Counted from the stretch's first letter, positions 53,020-62,708 are shown. The stretch is 64,000 bases of DNA from DATHBD01 sp035296325 (GCA_035296325.1 DATHBD010000063.1:1-64000); one strand, 5' to 3'. Translations and numbers: made by a program. The notes: generated by a model not told the origin, from the letters alone.

Positions 53020-53573
53020 GAACGACCCAGGTACCGACCGTCGCGCGTGTCGACCTTGATCTTCTCCCCGGTGGTGATGAACAGCGGCACGGCCACCGAG
53101 GCGCCGGTCTCCACGGTCGCCGGCTTGGTGCCACCGGTGGACCGGTCCCCCTGCAGCCCCGGCTCGGTGTAGGTCACCTCGAGGAAGACGCTGGTCGGCA
53201 GCTCGATGTAGAGCGGCACACCCTCGTGCATCGCCACCAGCGCCTCCGCCTCGGGCAGCAGGTACTTCGCGGCGTCGCCGACCGTACCGGCGGGGACCGG
53301 GATCTGGTCGTAGGACGACAGGTCCATGAAGACGAAGTCGTCGCCGTCCTGGTACAGGTACTGCATCGTGCGCTTGTCGACGGTCGCTGTCTCGACCTTC
53401 GTACCGGCGTTGAACGTCCGGTCCACCACCTTGCCGGAGAGCACGTTCTTCAAGGTGGTCCGCACGAAGGCGCCACCCTTGCCCGGCTTGACGTGCTGGA
53501 ACTCCACGACGGTCCACAGCTCGCCGTCGAGGTTGAGAACCAGGCCGTTCTTCAGCTCGTTCGTGGTCGCCAT
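53016..53573 (-). CDS. efp: translation elongation factor P
   Basis: 185 residues. It relieves ribosome stalling at polyproline. Three beta-barrel domains: KOW-like N-domain with VEFQHVKPGKGGAFVRT (the loop Lys in PGKGG near residue 32 is the tip), an OB domain around DGDDFVFMDLSSYDQI, and the C-terminal OB domain ending PLFITTGEKIKVDTRDGRYLGR. ATG at 53573. No EpmA/EpmB or YmfI-type modification genes are seen nearby. Confidence 0.96.
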   Translation of the reverse strand: MATTNELKNGLVLNLDGELWTVVEFQHVKPGKGGAFVRTTLKNVLSGKVVDRTFNAGTKVETATVDKRTMQYLYQDGDDFVFMDLSSYDQIPVPAGTVGDAAKYLLPEAEALVAMHEGVPLYIELPTSVFLEVTYTEPGLQGDRSTGGTKPATVETGASVAVPLFITTGEKIKVDTRDGRYLGRS

Positions 53574-53812
53574 AGCTCGAGCGCATCTCTTTCAGTCCGG
53601 GGGGTCAGGCAGGTCGCTGGGTTCCATCGGGGCTCCGCGCATGCGGCAGCGGATCGACCCGACAAACCTGGTGAAGTGTACCGACCGCGGGTCGGCGACG
53701 CCGATCGGGTGCAGGGCCGCCCGGCGATCTGCTGCCGGCCGTCAGGAGTACGGGCCGTGCTTGACGACCTCGTAGACGATCCATGCTCCAGGCGACCGGG
53801 CCCGGCCCGCCC
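53574..53812 (-). other. gap between aroQ and efp with a possible gene relic
   Basis: About 240 nt without an accepted gene. In the minus frame ending at a TGA at 53742 there is a GC3-rich run starting at the aroQ stop that ends WIVYEVVKHGPYS. It looks like the C-terminus of a protein but has no start codon of its own. In Mycobacterium tuberculosis a pepQ peptidase gene lies between aroQ and efp; it is absent here. Confidence 0.3.
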
Positions 53813-54247
53813 CTAGCCGCGCGGCCGTCGGGCCACGTGCTCCAGCGCCAGCCGGTAGCCGTCGACGCCAAGCCCGCAGATCACGCCGGTCGCCACGGCG
53901 GACACCACGGAATGCTCCCGGAACTGCTCACGCGCGTGGATGTTGGAGATGTGCACCTCCACCAGCGGGCCCCGCAGCAGCGCACACGCGTCGCGCAGCG
54001 CGTAGGAGTAGTGCGACCACGCGCCGGGGTTGAGCACGACCGCAGCGGCCTCGTCCGCGGCCGCGTGCAGCCAGCCGAGCATCTCCGGCTCGGCATCGGT
54101 CTGCCGGACGTCGACCTCGAGGCCGAGTTCCCGGCCCGCCTGGCGGCACCCCTCGGCCAGGTCGGCGTAGCTGGTCAGGCCGTAGATGTCGGTCTGGCGG
54201 GTGCCGAGCCGCCCCAGGTTCGGCCCGTTCAGCACGTACACCTTCAC
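53813..54247 (-). CDS. aroQ: 3-dehydroquinate dehydratase (type II)
   Basis: 144 residues. It dehydrates 3-dehydroquinate. Type II motifs: VYVLNGPNLGRLGTRQ (about 3-18), YGLTSYADL with the catalytic Tyr region, LNPGAWSHYSYALRDA, VEVHISNIHAREQFREHS (catalytic His). GTG at 54247 overlaps the aroB stop by 4 bases (GTGA). Last gene of the aro run. Confidence 0.95.
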   Translation of the reverse strand: MKVYVLNGPNLGRLGTRQTDIYGLTSYADLAEGCRQAGRELGLEVDVRQTDAEPEMLGWLHAAADEAAAVVLNPGAWSHYSYALRDACALLRGPLVEVHISNIHAREQFREHSVVSAVATGVICGLGVDGYRLALEHVARRPRG

Positions 54248-55317
54248 CGGGAGACCTCCAGGTACGCGGCGCGGAGCAGGTCATCGTCCGGGCCCTCCAG
54301 CATCGCCGGGCGGGCCAGCCCGTCGAGCACGACGAACCGCAGCTTCGAGCCGCGGGTCTTCTTGTCGACCCGCATGCTCGCGTGCAGGTCGGCCCACTCC
54401 CCGCCGGGGTACGCGGTGGGCAGGTCGAGCAGGCGCAGCACGGCCGCGTGCCGGTCGGCGGTGGCCGCATCCAGCCGGCCGGCGAGGCGGGCCAGCGCCG
54501 CCGCGTAGACCAGGCCGACCGAGACCGCGTGCCCGTGCCGCCAGCCGTAGGCCTCGACCCGCTCGATCGCGTGCGCCAGCGTGTGCCCGTAGTTCAGCAC
54601 CTCGCGCAGCCCGGACTCGCGCAGGTCATTGGCGACCACGTCGGCCTTGACCCGGATGGCGCGCTCCGCCAGCTCGCGCAGCACCGGGCCGTGCGGATCG
54701 ACCGCCGCGGCCGGATCGGCCTCAATCGTGTCCAGGATGACCGGGTCGGCGATGAAACCGCACTTGACCACCTCGGCCAGCCCGGCCCGCAGGTCCACCG
54801 TTGGCAGCGAGTCGAGCGTGGACAGGTCGCAGAGCACGCCGGCCGGCGGGTGGAACGCCCCGACCAGGTTCTTGCCGGCGGCGGTGTTGATCCCGGTCTT
54901 GCCACCGACGGCCGCGTCCACCATGCCGAGCACGCTCGTCGGGATGTGCACCACCCGTACGCCGCGAAGCCAGCAGGCGGCGACGAACCCGGCCAGATCG
55001 GTGACCGCGCCACCGCCGACCCCGACCACCGCGTCGGTCCGGGTGAAGTTCGCTCCACCGAGGGTGTCCCAGCACCGGGCCGCCACATCGATCGACTTGC
55101 CCGCCTCGGCGTCCGGAACCTCGATCGGCAACGGCGCCATCCCGGCGTCGCGCAGCACGGCGGCCACCTGCTCGGCGTACGCCCGCAGCGACGCGGTGTG
55201 CAGCACGGCCACCTGCGCGGCACCGCTGAGCAGCCCCGGCAGTGCCGGCAGCAGGTCCCGGCCGACCAGGACGTCGTAGGGCCGCTCGCCGGGAACGGTG
55301 ATCGTGGTCATTGTCAT
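54244..55317 (-). CDS. aroB: 3-dehydroquinate synthase
   Basis: 357 residues. It forms 3-dehydroquinate from DAHP with NAD and a divalent metal. VVGVGGGAVTDLAGFVAA, IPTSVLGMVDAAVGGKTGIN (phosphate and NAD sites), GLAEVVKCGF (metal Glu), LREVLNYGHTLAHAIE (metal His) and the later HGHAVSVGL are all intact. ATG at 55317 overlaps the aroK stop by 4 bases. Confidence 0.96.
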   Translation of the reverse strand: MTMTTITVPGERPYDVLVGRDLLPALPGLLSGAAQVAVLHTASLRAYAEQVAAVLRDAGMAPLPIEVPDAEAGKSIDVAARCWDTLGGANFTRTDAVVGVGGGAVTDLAGFVAACWLRGVRVVHIPTSVLGMVDAAVGGKTGINTAAGKNLVGAFHPPAGVLCDLSTLDSLPTVDLRAGLAEVVKCGFIADPVILDTIEADPAAAVDPHGPVLRELAERAIRVKADVVANDLRESGLREVLNYGHTLAHAIERVEAYGWRHGHAVSVGLVYAAALARLAGRLDAATADRHAAVLRLLDLPTAYPGGEWADLHASMRVDKKTRGSKLRFVVLDGLARPAMLEGPDDDLLRAAYLEVSR

Positions 55318-55832
55318 GGTGGAGTACTCCCGATACTGAGCAGGACCGCCTCGGCCACCTCGTCCGCGCTACGCCCGTCGGTCGGCACGACGACGGTGGC
55401 GACCGACTCGTAGAGCGGCCGGCGCTGGTCGAGCAGGTGTCGCAGGGTCGCCCGAGGGTTGAGCGTGAGCAGCGGGCGCCCCTGGCCCAGCCCGACGCGC
55501 TGCACCGCGTCGCCGAGCTGAACGCACAGGTACACCACGCGGTGCCCGGCCAGCGCCGCCCGGTTCGCCTCCGCAAGGATCGCCCCGCCGCCGAGGGCGA
55601 GCACCCCGTCGAAGGACTCCAGCGCGGTGGCGACGGCCGCACGTTCCAGCTCGCGGAACCGCTCCTCGCCGTCGTCGATGAAAATCTCGGGAATCGGCTT
55701 CCCCGCGGCCATCTCGATGTCGGTGTCGGTGTCCCGGAACGTCACGCCCAGGGCCTGGGCGACCAGGCCGCCGACGGTGGTCTTGCCGGCACCCGGCGCT
55801 CCGACCAGCACACAGACCGGTCGCGCGGTCAT
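55314..55832 (-). CDS. aroK: shikimate kinase
   Basis: 172 residues. Walker A reads LVGAPGAGKTTVG (about 9-21). FRDTDTDIE supplies the shikimate/metal Asp residues, FRELERAAV the conserved Arg-Glu, VLALGGGAI the shikimate-binding GGG, and GQGRPLL the lid Arg. ATG at 55832 overlaps the aroC stop by 4 bases. Confidence 0.95.
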   Translation of the reverse strand: MTARPVCVLVGAPGAGKTTVGGLVAQALGVTFRDTDTDIEMAAGKPIPEIFIDDGEERFRELERAAVATALESFDGVLALGGGAILAEANRAALAGHRVVYLCVQLGDAVQRVGLGQGRPLLTLNPRATLRHLLDQRRPLYESVATVVVPTDGRSADEVAEAVLLSIGSTPP

Positions 55833-57007
55833 CGGATGATCAGCGCGTCGAGGTAGCCGGCGACGTTGCGGGCCATCTCCGCCACCGAGTCTCCGCCGAA
55901 CTTCTCCAGCGCGGCCTCCGCCAGTACCAGCGCGACCATGGCCTCGGCCACGACGGCCGCCGCCGGGACGGCGCAGACGTCGGAGCGCTGGTTGATGGCG
56001 GTGGCCGGCTCGCCGGTGGTCACGTCGATGGTGGCCAGCGCACGGTTCAGCGACGAGATGGGCTTCATCGCCGCCCGCACCCGCAGCGGCTCCCCCGTCG
56101 TCATGCCGCCCTCCAGGCCGCCGGCCCGGTCGGTGACCCGCCGCACGCCGTCCGGCGTTCCGATGATCTCGTCGTGCGCCTTCGACCCGCGGGACCGGGC
56201 CTGGGTGAACGCGTCACCGATCTCCACACCCTTGATCGCCTGAATCGACATGAGCGCCGTGGCAAGCCGCGCGTCGAGCTTGCGGTCCCACTGCACATGA
56301 CTGCCGAGCCCCGGCGGTACGCCGTAGGCCAGCACCTCGACGATGCCGCCGAGGGTGTCGGCGTCGGACTTCGCGGCGTCGACCTCCTCGACCATCCGGG
56401 CGCTCGCCTCCGGGTCGATGCAGCGCAGCGGGTCGGCGTCCACCCGCTCCGCATCCTCCGGCTGGGGCTGCGCGCCCGGCTTGACCGCCACCGAGCCGAG
56501 CTCCACGACGTGCGACACGATGTCGATGCCGAGTGCCTGCTTCACCAGCGCCTTGGCGACGGTGCCGACCGCCACCCTGGCCGCGGTCTCCCGGGCGCTG
56601 GCGCGCTCCAGGATCAACCGGGCGTCGGTGTAGCCGTACTTCTGCATGCCGGCCAGGTCGGCGTGCCCGGGTCGGGGGCGGGTCAGCGGCGCGTTGCGCG
56701 CCTGCGCGGCGAGCAGCGCCGGGTCGACCGGGTCGGCCGCCATCACGGTCTGCCACTTGGGCCACTCGCTGTTGCCGATCCGGATCGCCACCGGCGAGCC
56801 GATGGTGAGCCCGTGGCGGATGCCTCCGATCACCTCGATCTCGTCCTGCTCGAAGGCCATCCGGGCACCCCGGCCGTAGCCGAGCCTCCGGCGGGCGAGT
56901 TCCCGACCAAGGTCGGCCCGGGTCACCGCGACTCCGGCCGGCATCCCCTCGAGGATGGCGACGAGGGCGGGACCATGCGATTCTCCAGCAGTCAACCAGC
57001 GCAGCAC
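55829..57007 (-). CDS. aroC: chorismate synthase
   Basis: 392 residues. It makes chorismate from EPSP using reduced FMN. LRWLTAGESHGPALVAILEG begins the protein; RLGYGRGARMAFEQDEIE, RPGHADLAGMQKYGYTD and the GGMTTGEPLRVRAAMKPI and QRSDVCAVPAAAVVAEAM segments are all conserved. GTG at 57007 fits the conserved N-terminus; no clear ribosome site. The frame upstream is an aroE shadow. Confidence 0.96.
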   Translation of the reverse strand: MLRWLTAGESHGPALVAILEGMPAGVAVTRADLGRELARRRLGYGRGARMAFEQDEIEVIGGIRHGLTIGSPVAIRIGNSEWPKWQTVMAADPVDPALLAAQARNAPLTRPRPGHADLAGMQKYGYTDARLILERASARETAARVAVGTVAKALVKQALGIDIVSHVVELGSVAVKPGAQPQPEDAERVDADPLRCIDPEASARMVEEVDAAKSDADTLGGIVEVLAYGVPPGLGSHVQWDRKLDARLATALMSIQAIKGVEIGDAFTQARSRGSKAHDEIIGTPDGVRRVTDRAGGLEGGMTTGEPLRVRAAMKPISSLNRALATIDVTTGEPATAINQRSDVCAVPAAAVVAEAMVALVLAEAALEKFGGDSVAEMARNVAGYLDALIIR

Positions 57008-57032
57008 GGCAGACAGTCTGTCATGTCGGCGC

Positions 57033-57884
57033 CTACGTCGGGCGCGGTGGGCCGACCGGCAGGGCAGCACGCATCGCCGCCCTCGGCGCGGCGTGGCCGG
57101 TGAAGAGCTCGAACTGGTACGCCGCCTGGGCCACCAGCAGGTCCAGGCCGGAGACGACGCGGCACCCGGCACGCTGGGCCGCGGCGGCGAGCGGGGTCGG
57201 CCACGGGTCGTACACCACGTCGAACACCACCCGGTGCGGCGACCAGGGCAGGGCCGCGAGGTCGTCGGCCACGCCCTTTGGCACGGTGCAGACCACCACG
57301 TCGGCCTCGGCGCAGCGCCCGGCCTCCGACCAGGGCGCAGCGGTCAGCCGCACCCCGAGCCGGTCGGCGACACCCTGCAGGTCCACGACTGCCTCCGGCC
57401 GGCGGGCGAAGACGGTCACCGCCGCCCCGAGGTCGGCTGCCGCGCCGAGCGCGGCCCGGGCGGTGCCACCACCGCCGAGCACCGCCATCCACCCCGGCCC
57501 GGCAACACCGGCCTCGCGCAGCGCCTCGACCATGCCTGGCGTGTCGGTGTTGTACGCGTGCCAGCCGTCGTCGCGGCGGACCAGCGTGTTCGCCGCGCCC
57601 AGGGCGGCGGCGAGCGGGTCGACCGCGTCGGCCACGTCGAGCGCGACCTCCTTGAGCGGCATGGTCAACGACAGCCCGGCCCACTCCGCGCCCAGGCCGG
57701 CCACCCGGTCCGCCAGCTCGGCCTCCGCGCACTCGATCGCGATGTACGCCCAGTCGGTCAGCCCGCACGCCGCGTAGCCGGCATTGTGGATCACCGGCGA
57801 GAGCGAGTGGGCGATCGGCTTGCCGAGTACGGCCGCGCGCCGCCGGGCCGAGGTCCCGGCCTGGCTGGCCGGTTCAGAACGCAC
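57033..57884 (-). CDS. aroE: shikimate dehydrogenase
   Basis: 283 residues. It reduces 3-dehydroshikimate. AVLGKPIAHSLSPVIHNAG (about 18-36) is the shikimate site, SLTMPLKEVAL carries the catalytic Lys, AANTLVRRDDGWHAYNTDTPG the catalytic Asp, and AVLGGGGTARAALGAA the NADP Rossmann loop. GTG at 57884 overlaps the mltG stop by 11 bases. First of the aro genes; aroE-aroC-aroK-aroB-aroQ are consecutive. Confidence 0.95.
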   Translation of the reverse strand: MRSEPASQAGTSARRRAAVLGKPIAHSLSPVIHNAGYAACGLTDWAYIAIECAEAELADRVAGLGAEWAGLSLTMPLKEVALDVADAVDPLAAALGAANTLVRRDDGWHAYNTDTPGMVEALREAGVAGPGWMAVLGGGGTARAALGAAADLGAAVTVFARRPEAVVDLQGVADRLGVRLTAAPWSEAGRCAEADVVVCTVPKGVADDLAALPWSPHRVVFDVVYDPWPTPLAAAAQRAGCRVVSGLDLLVAQAAYQFELFTGHAAPRAAMRAALPVGPPRPT

Positions 57885-59067
57885 CGTTCGCCTTCGCCTC
57901 GGTGATGTTGCGCTGGTGTTGCGCGTAGTTGTCGGTGAACTTCGAGTTCCCCGCCTTGTCGATCTTCACGAAGTAGATCCAGTTCGCGTCCGGCGTCGGG
58001 TTGATCGCCGCGAGCAGGGCCGCCTTGCCCGGGTTGCCGATCGGACCGGGCGGCAGACCGGCGAGGCCGTAGGTCCGGTACGGGTTGGCCGGGTCCAGCA
58101 GTTCGGCGTCGTTGAGGTTGTCCTTGCGGGGCTGCCCGTGCAGCTCACGCCAGTAGTTGGTGGTGGAGTCGAACTCCAGCATCATCGGCGTCGGCTTGCG
58201 GTTGAGCCGGTTGTACACCACCCGGGACACCTTGGGCATGTCGGCGGCGACACCGGCCTCCGCCTCCACCAGGGAGGCGATGATCAGGGCCTCGAACGGC
58301 ATGGTGTCCTTGGCCTGCGCGGTGTCGACCAGCTTGACGGACCCGGCGACCTCGAGGAACAGGCCGATCATCTTCTTCAGGATGTCGGTGGCGGTCACGC
58401 CCGGGTCGAACTCGTACGTGGCCGGGAAGAGGAAACCCTCCACGCTCTTCGTCGCCGGCCTGCCGTCGTCGCGGTTGAACCAGAAGTCGGGCACCCCGAG
58501 CGCGACCGGGTCCTTCGCGGCGGCCTCGAACTCCGCCACCGCGATGTTCGTTGCCTTGGCGACCAACGCGAACGTTTCCTTCGACGTCAGCCCCTCCGGG
58601 ACGGTCACCTTGCTGAGCACCTTGTTCGCCTTGTCCAACAGCATGTCGAGCGCCACCGTCGCGCTCATCTGCTTACGCAGCTTGTAGAAGCCGGGCTCGA
58701 TGGACTTGCTGCGGGCGTTGCCCTGGGCCGCCCGGATGAAGGCCTTGGCGCTCTTGACGACGTCCGCCTCCTGCAGCGTCTGGCCGATGCTCGTCGCGGT
58801 GTCACCCTGGACCACCTCGACCGTCGCCGCGCCGGTGCCCGAGCCGGTGTAGTCGGGCGCGGTGAAGAAGCCGCGCACCTTGCCGACGCCGTACCAGACG
58901 CCACCGCCCAGCACGCCGAGGATGACCAGGCTGAGGACCATGGCGAGCATGGTGCGTCCGGCGCCGCCGCGGCCTCCCGCCGCCCGAGCGTCGCGCCGAG
59001 CGGATCGGCGGTGCCGGCGTGGGGGACGGTCGTCCCCGTCCTCCCACCCCAGGTCCTCAATCTGCAC
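57874..59067 (-). CDS. mltG: endolytic murein transglycosylase MltG
   Basis: 397 residues. A charged cytoplasmic N-terminus (1-38) is followed by one membrane helix (about 39-60, TMLAMVLSLVILGVLGGGVW), then an extracytoplasmic YceG domain: a LysM-like part (about 80-145) and the catalytic part. The latter has EGFLFPATYEFDPG and ALIIASLVEAEAGVAADMP, with the catalytic Glu in SLVEAE. It cuts nascent peptidoglycan strands and influences glycan length. It overlaps the ruvX end by 11 bases. Confidence 0.94.
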   Translation of the reverse strand: MQIEDLGWEDGDDRPPRRHRRSARRDARAAGGRGGAGRTMLAMVLSLVILGVLGGGVWYGVGKVRGFFTAPDYTGSGTGAATVEVVQGDTATSIGQTLQEADVVKSAKAFIRAAQGNARSKSIEPGFYKLRKQMSATVALDMLLDKANKVLSKVTVPEGLTSKETFALVAKATNIAVAEFEAAAKDPVALGVPDFWFNRDDGRPATKSVEGFLFPATYEFDPGVTATDILKKMIGLFLEVAGSVKLVDTAQAKDTMPFEALIIASLVEAEAGVAADMPKVSRVVYNRLNRKPTPMMLEFDSTTNYWRELHGQPRKDNLNDAELLDPANPYRTYGLAGLPPGPIGNPGKAALLAAINPTPDANWIYFVKIDKAGNSKFTDNYAQHQRNITEAKANGAF

Positions 59068-59527
59068 CGCTGCCTCCGCGCCTCATACCGGCCCGCCGGG
59101 CATCGAGCCATCCCTGCAGAATCTCCACGGCAGCCGCCTGGTCGACCACCGCGCGCTGACGTCGCCCCCGCACGCCCCGCTCCGACAGCCTACGACTCGC
59201 AGTGACCGTCGACATCCGCTCGTCCGTCATCGAGACCGGCACGGGATCGATATGCCTCGCTAGCCGGTCAGCGTATTGCCTGGTCGAGATCGCTGCCAGC
59301 CCTTCACGGCCGGCAAGGTTAATCGGTAATCCAACGATAACCTCGACCACACCCCGCTCTATGACGAGCGCAGCGATCGCCGCAATGTCGCCGGGCGTCG
59401 CGTCATCGTCGGCCCTGCTGTCCCGTGCGATCGTCACCAGTGGCGTCGCGAGGATGCCGTCGGGGTCGCTGACGGCCACCCCGACCCGCACGGAACCCAC
59501 ATCGACGCCCAGCCGCACCCCGCGCAT
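59057..59527 (-). CDS. ruvX: putative pre-16S rRNA nuclease / Holliday junction resolvase (YqgF)
   Basis: 156 residues. RNase H-like fold: VRLGVDVGSVRVGVAVSDPDG (first catalytic Asp), VIVGLPINLAGREG and PVSMTDERMSTVTASRRL (Glu/Asp sites). It is implicated in trimming 16S rRNA 5' ends. ATG at 59527. Usual neighbour of alaS and mltG in actinobacteria. Confidence 0.93.
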   Translation of the reverse strand: MRGVRLGVDVGSVRVGVAVSDPDGILATPLVTIARDSRADDDATPGDIAAIAALVIERGVVEVIVGLPINLAGREGLAAISTRQYADRLARHIDPVPVSMTDERMSTVTASRRLSERGVRGRRQRAVVDQAAAVEILQGWLDARRAGMRRGGSGAD

Positions 59528-59671
59528 GTCAGGTGCCCCCGCGGCGGGTCGACAACCTGGACACTCCGGTCAGACGGCTGCACGGCACGCCGGTCATGTT
59601 GGCACACCTGATGAATCAAGGCCAGCAATCGATCGAAACGCCCTCACGTTCGGCGCACACCGCGGGCCGGG

Positions 59672-62362
59672 TCACCCTGCATGCGCGGACCCGATCGCCG
59701 CCTCGATCGCCGCGAGGAGCCCGGCGGCCTCACCGGCCGGGACGCCGCCGCCCTGGGCAAGATCGGCGCTGCCGCCGCCACGGCCGGAAAGCGAGCCCTT
59801 GACCAGGTCGGCCGCGGAGAGGCCGCGCGACTTCCCGGCAGCGTTGACGGCAACCACGAGCGACGCCTTCGCGCCGGCACGGGAGACCACCGCGACGACG
59901 CCCGGCCGGTCGACCGCGATCCGGCCGCGAACCTCCTGCGCCAGGGTGCGGACATCGTTGGCCGACGTACCCTCGGGCGCCTCGGTCCCCACGAAGGCCA
60001 CCCCACCGATGTCACGCGCACCGCCGGCCAGCGCGCCGGCACCGGCGAGCACCATCTGCGCCCGCAGCTTCTCCAGCTCCCGCTCCGCCTCACGCAGTTG
60101 CGCGATGGTGTGCTCCACCCGGTCACCCACCTGCTCCGGCGGCACCCGGTACAGCTCAGCCAGGCGGGACACCAGCAGGTGCTCCCGGGCCAGGTACGAG
60201 AAGGCGTCCAGGCCGACCAGCGCCTCCACCCGGCGCACGCCCGCGCCGATCGAGGACTCGGAGAGGATCTTCACCAGCCCGAGTTGCCCGGAGCGGGCCG
60301 CGTGCGTGCCACCGCACAGCTCCCGCGCATAGTCCCCGACCTCCACGACGCGGACCTCGTCGCTGTACTTCTCGCCGAACAGGGCCATCGCCCCGAGCTT
60401 GCGCGCCTCGTCCAGCGAGGTGAGGAACGCGTGCACCTCCAGGTCGCTCAGCAGCACCTCGTTGACCTGCTGTTCGACGTCGTGGAGCACACCCGGCGGG
60501 ACCGCGCCCGGGGTGTTGAAGTCAAAGCGCAGCCGGCCGGGCGCGTTCAGGGAACCGGCCTGGGTGGCGGACTCGCCGAGAAAGTTCCGCATCGTCTGGT
60601 GTACGAGGTGGGTCGCGGTGTGGGCGCGGGAGATCGCCCGACGGCGCTGCACGTCGATCTCGGCGTACGCGCCCTCGCCCGGGCGCACTTCACCGGTGAC
60701 CACCCTGACCCGGTGCACGATCACCCCGGGCAGCGGCTGCTGGACGTCGTACACCTCGACCCGGCCGCCACCGACCGTGATCACGCCGTGGTCGGGCTGC
60801 TGCCCACCGCCCTCGGCGTAGAAGGGCGTGCCGTCGAGCACCAACTCGACGGTGTCGCCCTCGCCCGCGCCGGCCAGGACCGAGCCGCTGCCGTCCAGCA
60901 GCGCGCGCACCTGGGACTCCTGCGTGACCTGCGCGTACCCGGTGAAGCTGACCGGACCACCCTGGTCGAGCACCGACCGGTACGCGGACAGGTCCGCGTG
61001 GCCGGTCTTGCGCGCCTGCGCATCGGCCTTGGCCCGGGACCGCTGCTCGGCCATCAGCCGCCGGAACCCGTCGGTGTCGACCTGCAGCCCCTGCTCGGCG
61101 GCGATCTCCAGGGTCAGATCGATCGGGAACCCGTACGTGTCGTGCAGCTGGAACGCCTTCTGTCCGGAGAGCGCCGGCCGCTTCGCCGCCTTCGCCTCGG
61201 TCACCGCCAGGTCGAGAATCGCCGTGCCGGCCCGCAGCGTGGAGTTGAACGCGTCCTCCTCGCCGTACGCGTACTGCGAGATCCGGTCGAACTCGGCCGC
61301 CACCTCGGGATACGACGGCGCCATGCAGTCCCGCGCCACCGGCAGCAGCTCCGGCAGCACCGCGCCCTGCCAGCCGAGCAGGCGCATCGCCCGGATGGCG
61401 CGGCGCATGATCCGGCGCAGCACGTACCCGCGGCCCTCGTTTGACGGCGTGACGCCGTCGCTGATCAGCATCAGCGACGTGCGGACGTGGTCCGCGATGA
61501 CCCGCAGCCGGACATCGTCCGGGTGCGACTGCGACGCGGCGTGGCCCGAGTGCGCGCCGTACCGCTTGCCGCTGAGCTCGGCCGCCCGGCTCAGGATCGG
61601 GTGCACCTCGTCGATCTCGTACAGGTTGTCGACGCCCTGCAGGATCGACGCGATGCGCTCCAGGCCCATGCCGGTGTCGATGTTCTTCGCCGGCAGGTCA
61701 CCGACGATGCGGAAGGTCTCCTTGTCGCGCACGTCGGCGATCTCGTACTGCATGAAGACCAGATTCCAGTACTCCAGGTACCGGTCCTCGTCGACCTCGG
61801 GCCCACCATCCGGCCCGTACGCCGGCCCGCGGTCGTAGTACAGCTCGGAGCACGGGCCAGCCGGCCCGGGGATGCCCATCGACCAGTAGTTGTCCTTCTT
61901 GCCGCGGCGCACGATCCGCTCCGCCGGCACGCCGGTGGCCCGCCAGATGTCGTACGCCTCGTCGTCGTCGAGGTAGACGGTCGGCCAGATCCGCTCCGGG
62001 TCCAGCCCGAAGCCGCCGTCGGCGACCGGCTTCGTGGACAGCTCCCAGGCCAGCGGAATCGCGCCCGCCTTGAAGTAGTCGCCGAACGAGAAGTTGCCGT
62101 TCATCTGGAAGAACGTGCCGTGCCGGCTGGTCTTGCCGACCTCGTCGATGTCGGGAGTGCGGATGCACTTCTGCACGCTCACCGCCCGCTGGTACGGCGG
62201 GGTCCGCTGGCCGAGGAAGTACGGCACGAACTGCACCATGCCCGCGTTGACGAACAGCAGGTTCGGATCGTCGACGGCGGGCAGCGGGGCGCTCGGCACC
62301 GGCGTGTGGCCGTGCGCCTCGAAGTGGGCCAGGAACCGACGCTTGATCTCCGCTGTTCTCAT
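59672..62362 (-). CDS. alaS: alanyl-tRNA synthetase
   Basis: 896 residues, full length. Class II catalytic core (about 1-240: FLAHFEAHGHTPVPSAPL, NGNFSFGDYFKAGAI), tRNA-recognition domain (about 240-460), editing domain with zinc/catalytic motif RAHTATHLVHQ and CGGTHAARSG (about 585-720), and DHHA1 C-terminal oligomerisation domain ending GRGGGSADLAQGG. ATG at 62362 overlaps the stop of the preceding small gene by 4 bases (ATGA). Confidence 0.97.
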   Translation of the reverse strand: MRTAEIKRRFLAHFEAHGHTPVPSAPLPAVDDPNLLFVNAGMVQFVPYFLGQRTPPYQRAVSVQKCIRTPDIDEVGKTSRHGTFFQMNGNFSFGDYFKAGAIPLAWELSTKPVADGGFGLDPERIWPTVYLDDDEAYDIWRATGVPAERIVRRGKKDNYWSMGIPGPAGPCSELYYDRGPAYGPDGGPEVDEDRYLEYWNLVFMQYEIADVRDKETFRIVGDLPAKNIDTGMGLERIASILQGVDNLYEIDEVHPILSRAAELSGKRYGAHSGHAASQSHPDDVRLRVIADHVRTSLMLISDGVTPSNEGRGYVLRRIMRRAIRAMRLLGWQGAVLPELLPVARDCMAPSYPEVAAEFDRISQYAYGEEDAFNSTLRAGTAILDLAVTEAKAAKRPALSGQKAFQLHDTYGFPIDLTLEIAAEQGLQVDTDGFRRLMAEQRSRAKADAQARKTGHADLSAYRSVLDQGGPVSFTGYAQVTQESQVRALLDGSGSVLAGAGEGDTVELVLDGTPFYAEGGGQQPDHGVITVGGGRVEVYDVQQPLPGVIVHRVRVVTGEVRPGEGAYAEIDVQRRRAISRAHTATHLVHQTMRNFLGESATQAGSLNAPGRLRFDFNTPGAVPPGVLHDVEQQVNEVLLSDLEVHAFLTSLDEARKLGAMALFGEKYSDEVRVVEVGDYARELCGGTHAARSGQLGLVKILSESSIGAGVRRVEALVGLDAFSYLAREHLLVSRLAELYRVPPEQVGDRVEHTIAQLREAERELEKLRAQMVLAGAGALAGGARDIGGVAFVGTEAPEGTSANDVRTLAQEVRGRIAVDRPGVVAVVSRAGAKASLVVAVNAAGKSRGLSAADLVKGSLSGRGGGSADLAQGGGVPAGEAAGLLAAIEAAIGSAHAG

Positions 62363-62643
62363 CGGACGTGCTTGCCTTCCTCCGGGTGCGGCGCGGTGTC
62401 GAGACCGTCGTCGTCGAACGGCACGCCGTCGGCGAATGCGGCGGCGATCTCGGCCTCGCGCTCGGCCATGCCGTCACGGACGTCGGCGACGAACGTCCGC
62501 ACGGACCCGACCAGGCCGGTCGCGGAGGTCCGCGCCGACGCGGCGAGACCCTGCGGCGTGTAGGCCTGCGCCTTCGCGGTCACCTTGCGGACCACGAGAG
62601 CGCCGATGGCCAGACCGATCCCGAGCCACAGCATGCGCCGCAT
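62359..62643 (-). CDS. small membrane-anchored protein (DUF6167-like)
   Basis: 94 residues. One N-terminal membrane helix (MLWLGIGLAIGALVVRKVTA, about 4-23) is followed by a soluble tail with an amphipathic helix (about 35-70) and an acidic C-terminus. Small proteins like this sit directly upstream of alaS in many actinobacteria; role unknown. ATG at 62643 with AAGGGG upstream. The overlap with alaS implies coupled translation. Confidence 0.75.
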   Translation of the reverse strand: MRRMLWLGIGLAIGALVVRKVTAKAQAYTPQGLAASARTSATGLVGSVRTFVADVRDGMAEREAEIAAAFADGVPFDDDGLDTAPHPEEGKHVR

Positions 62644-62708
62644 GGCTCATCCCCTTCTACGCAATTTTCCGGCCGCACAGCGTGGCGGCGGCTCTTCCCC
62701 GGGCGACG

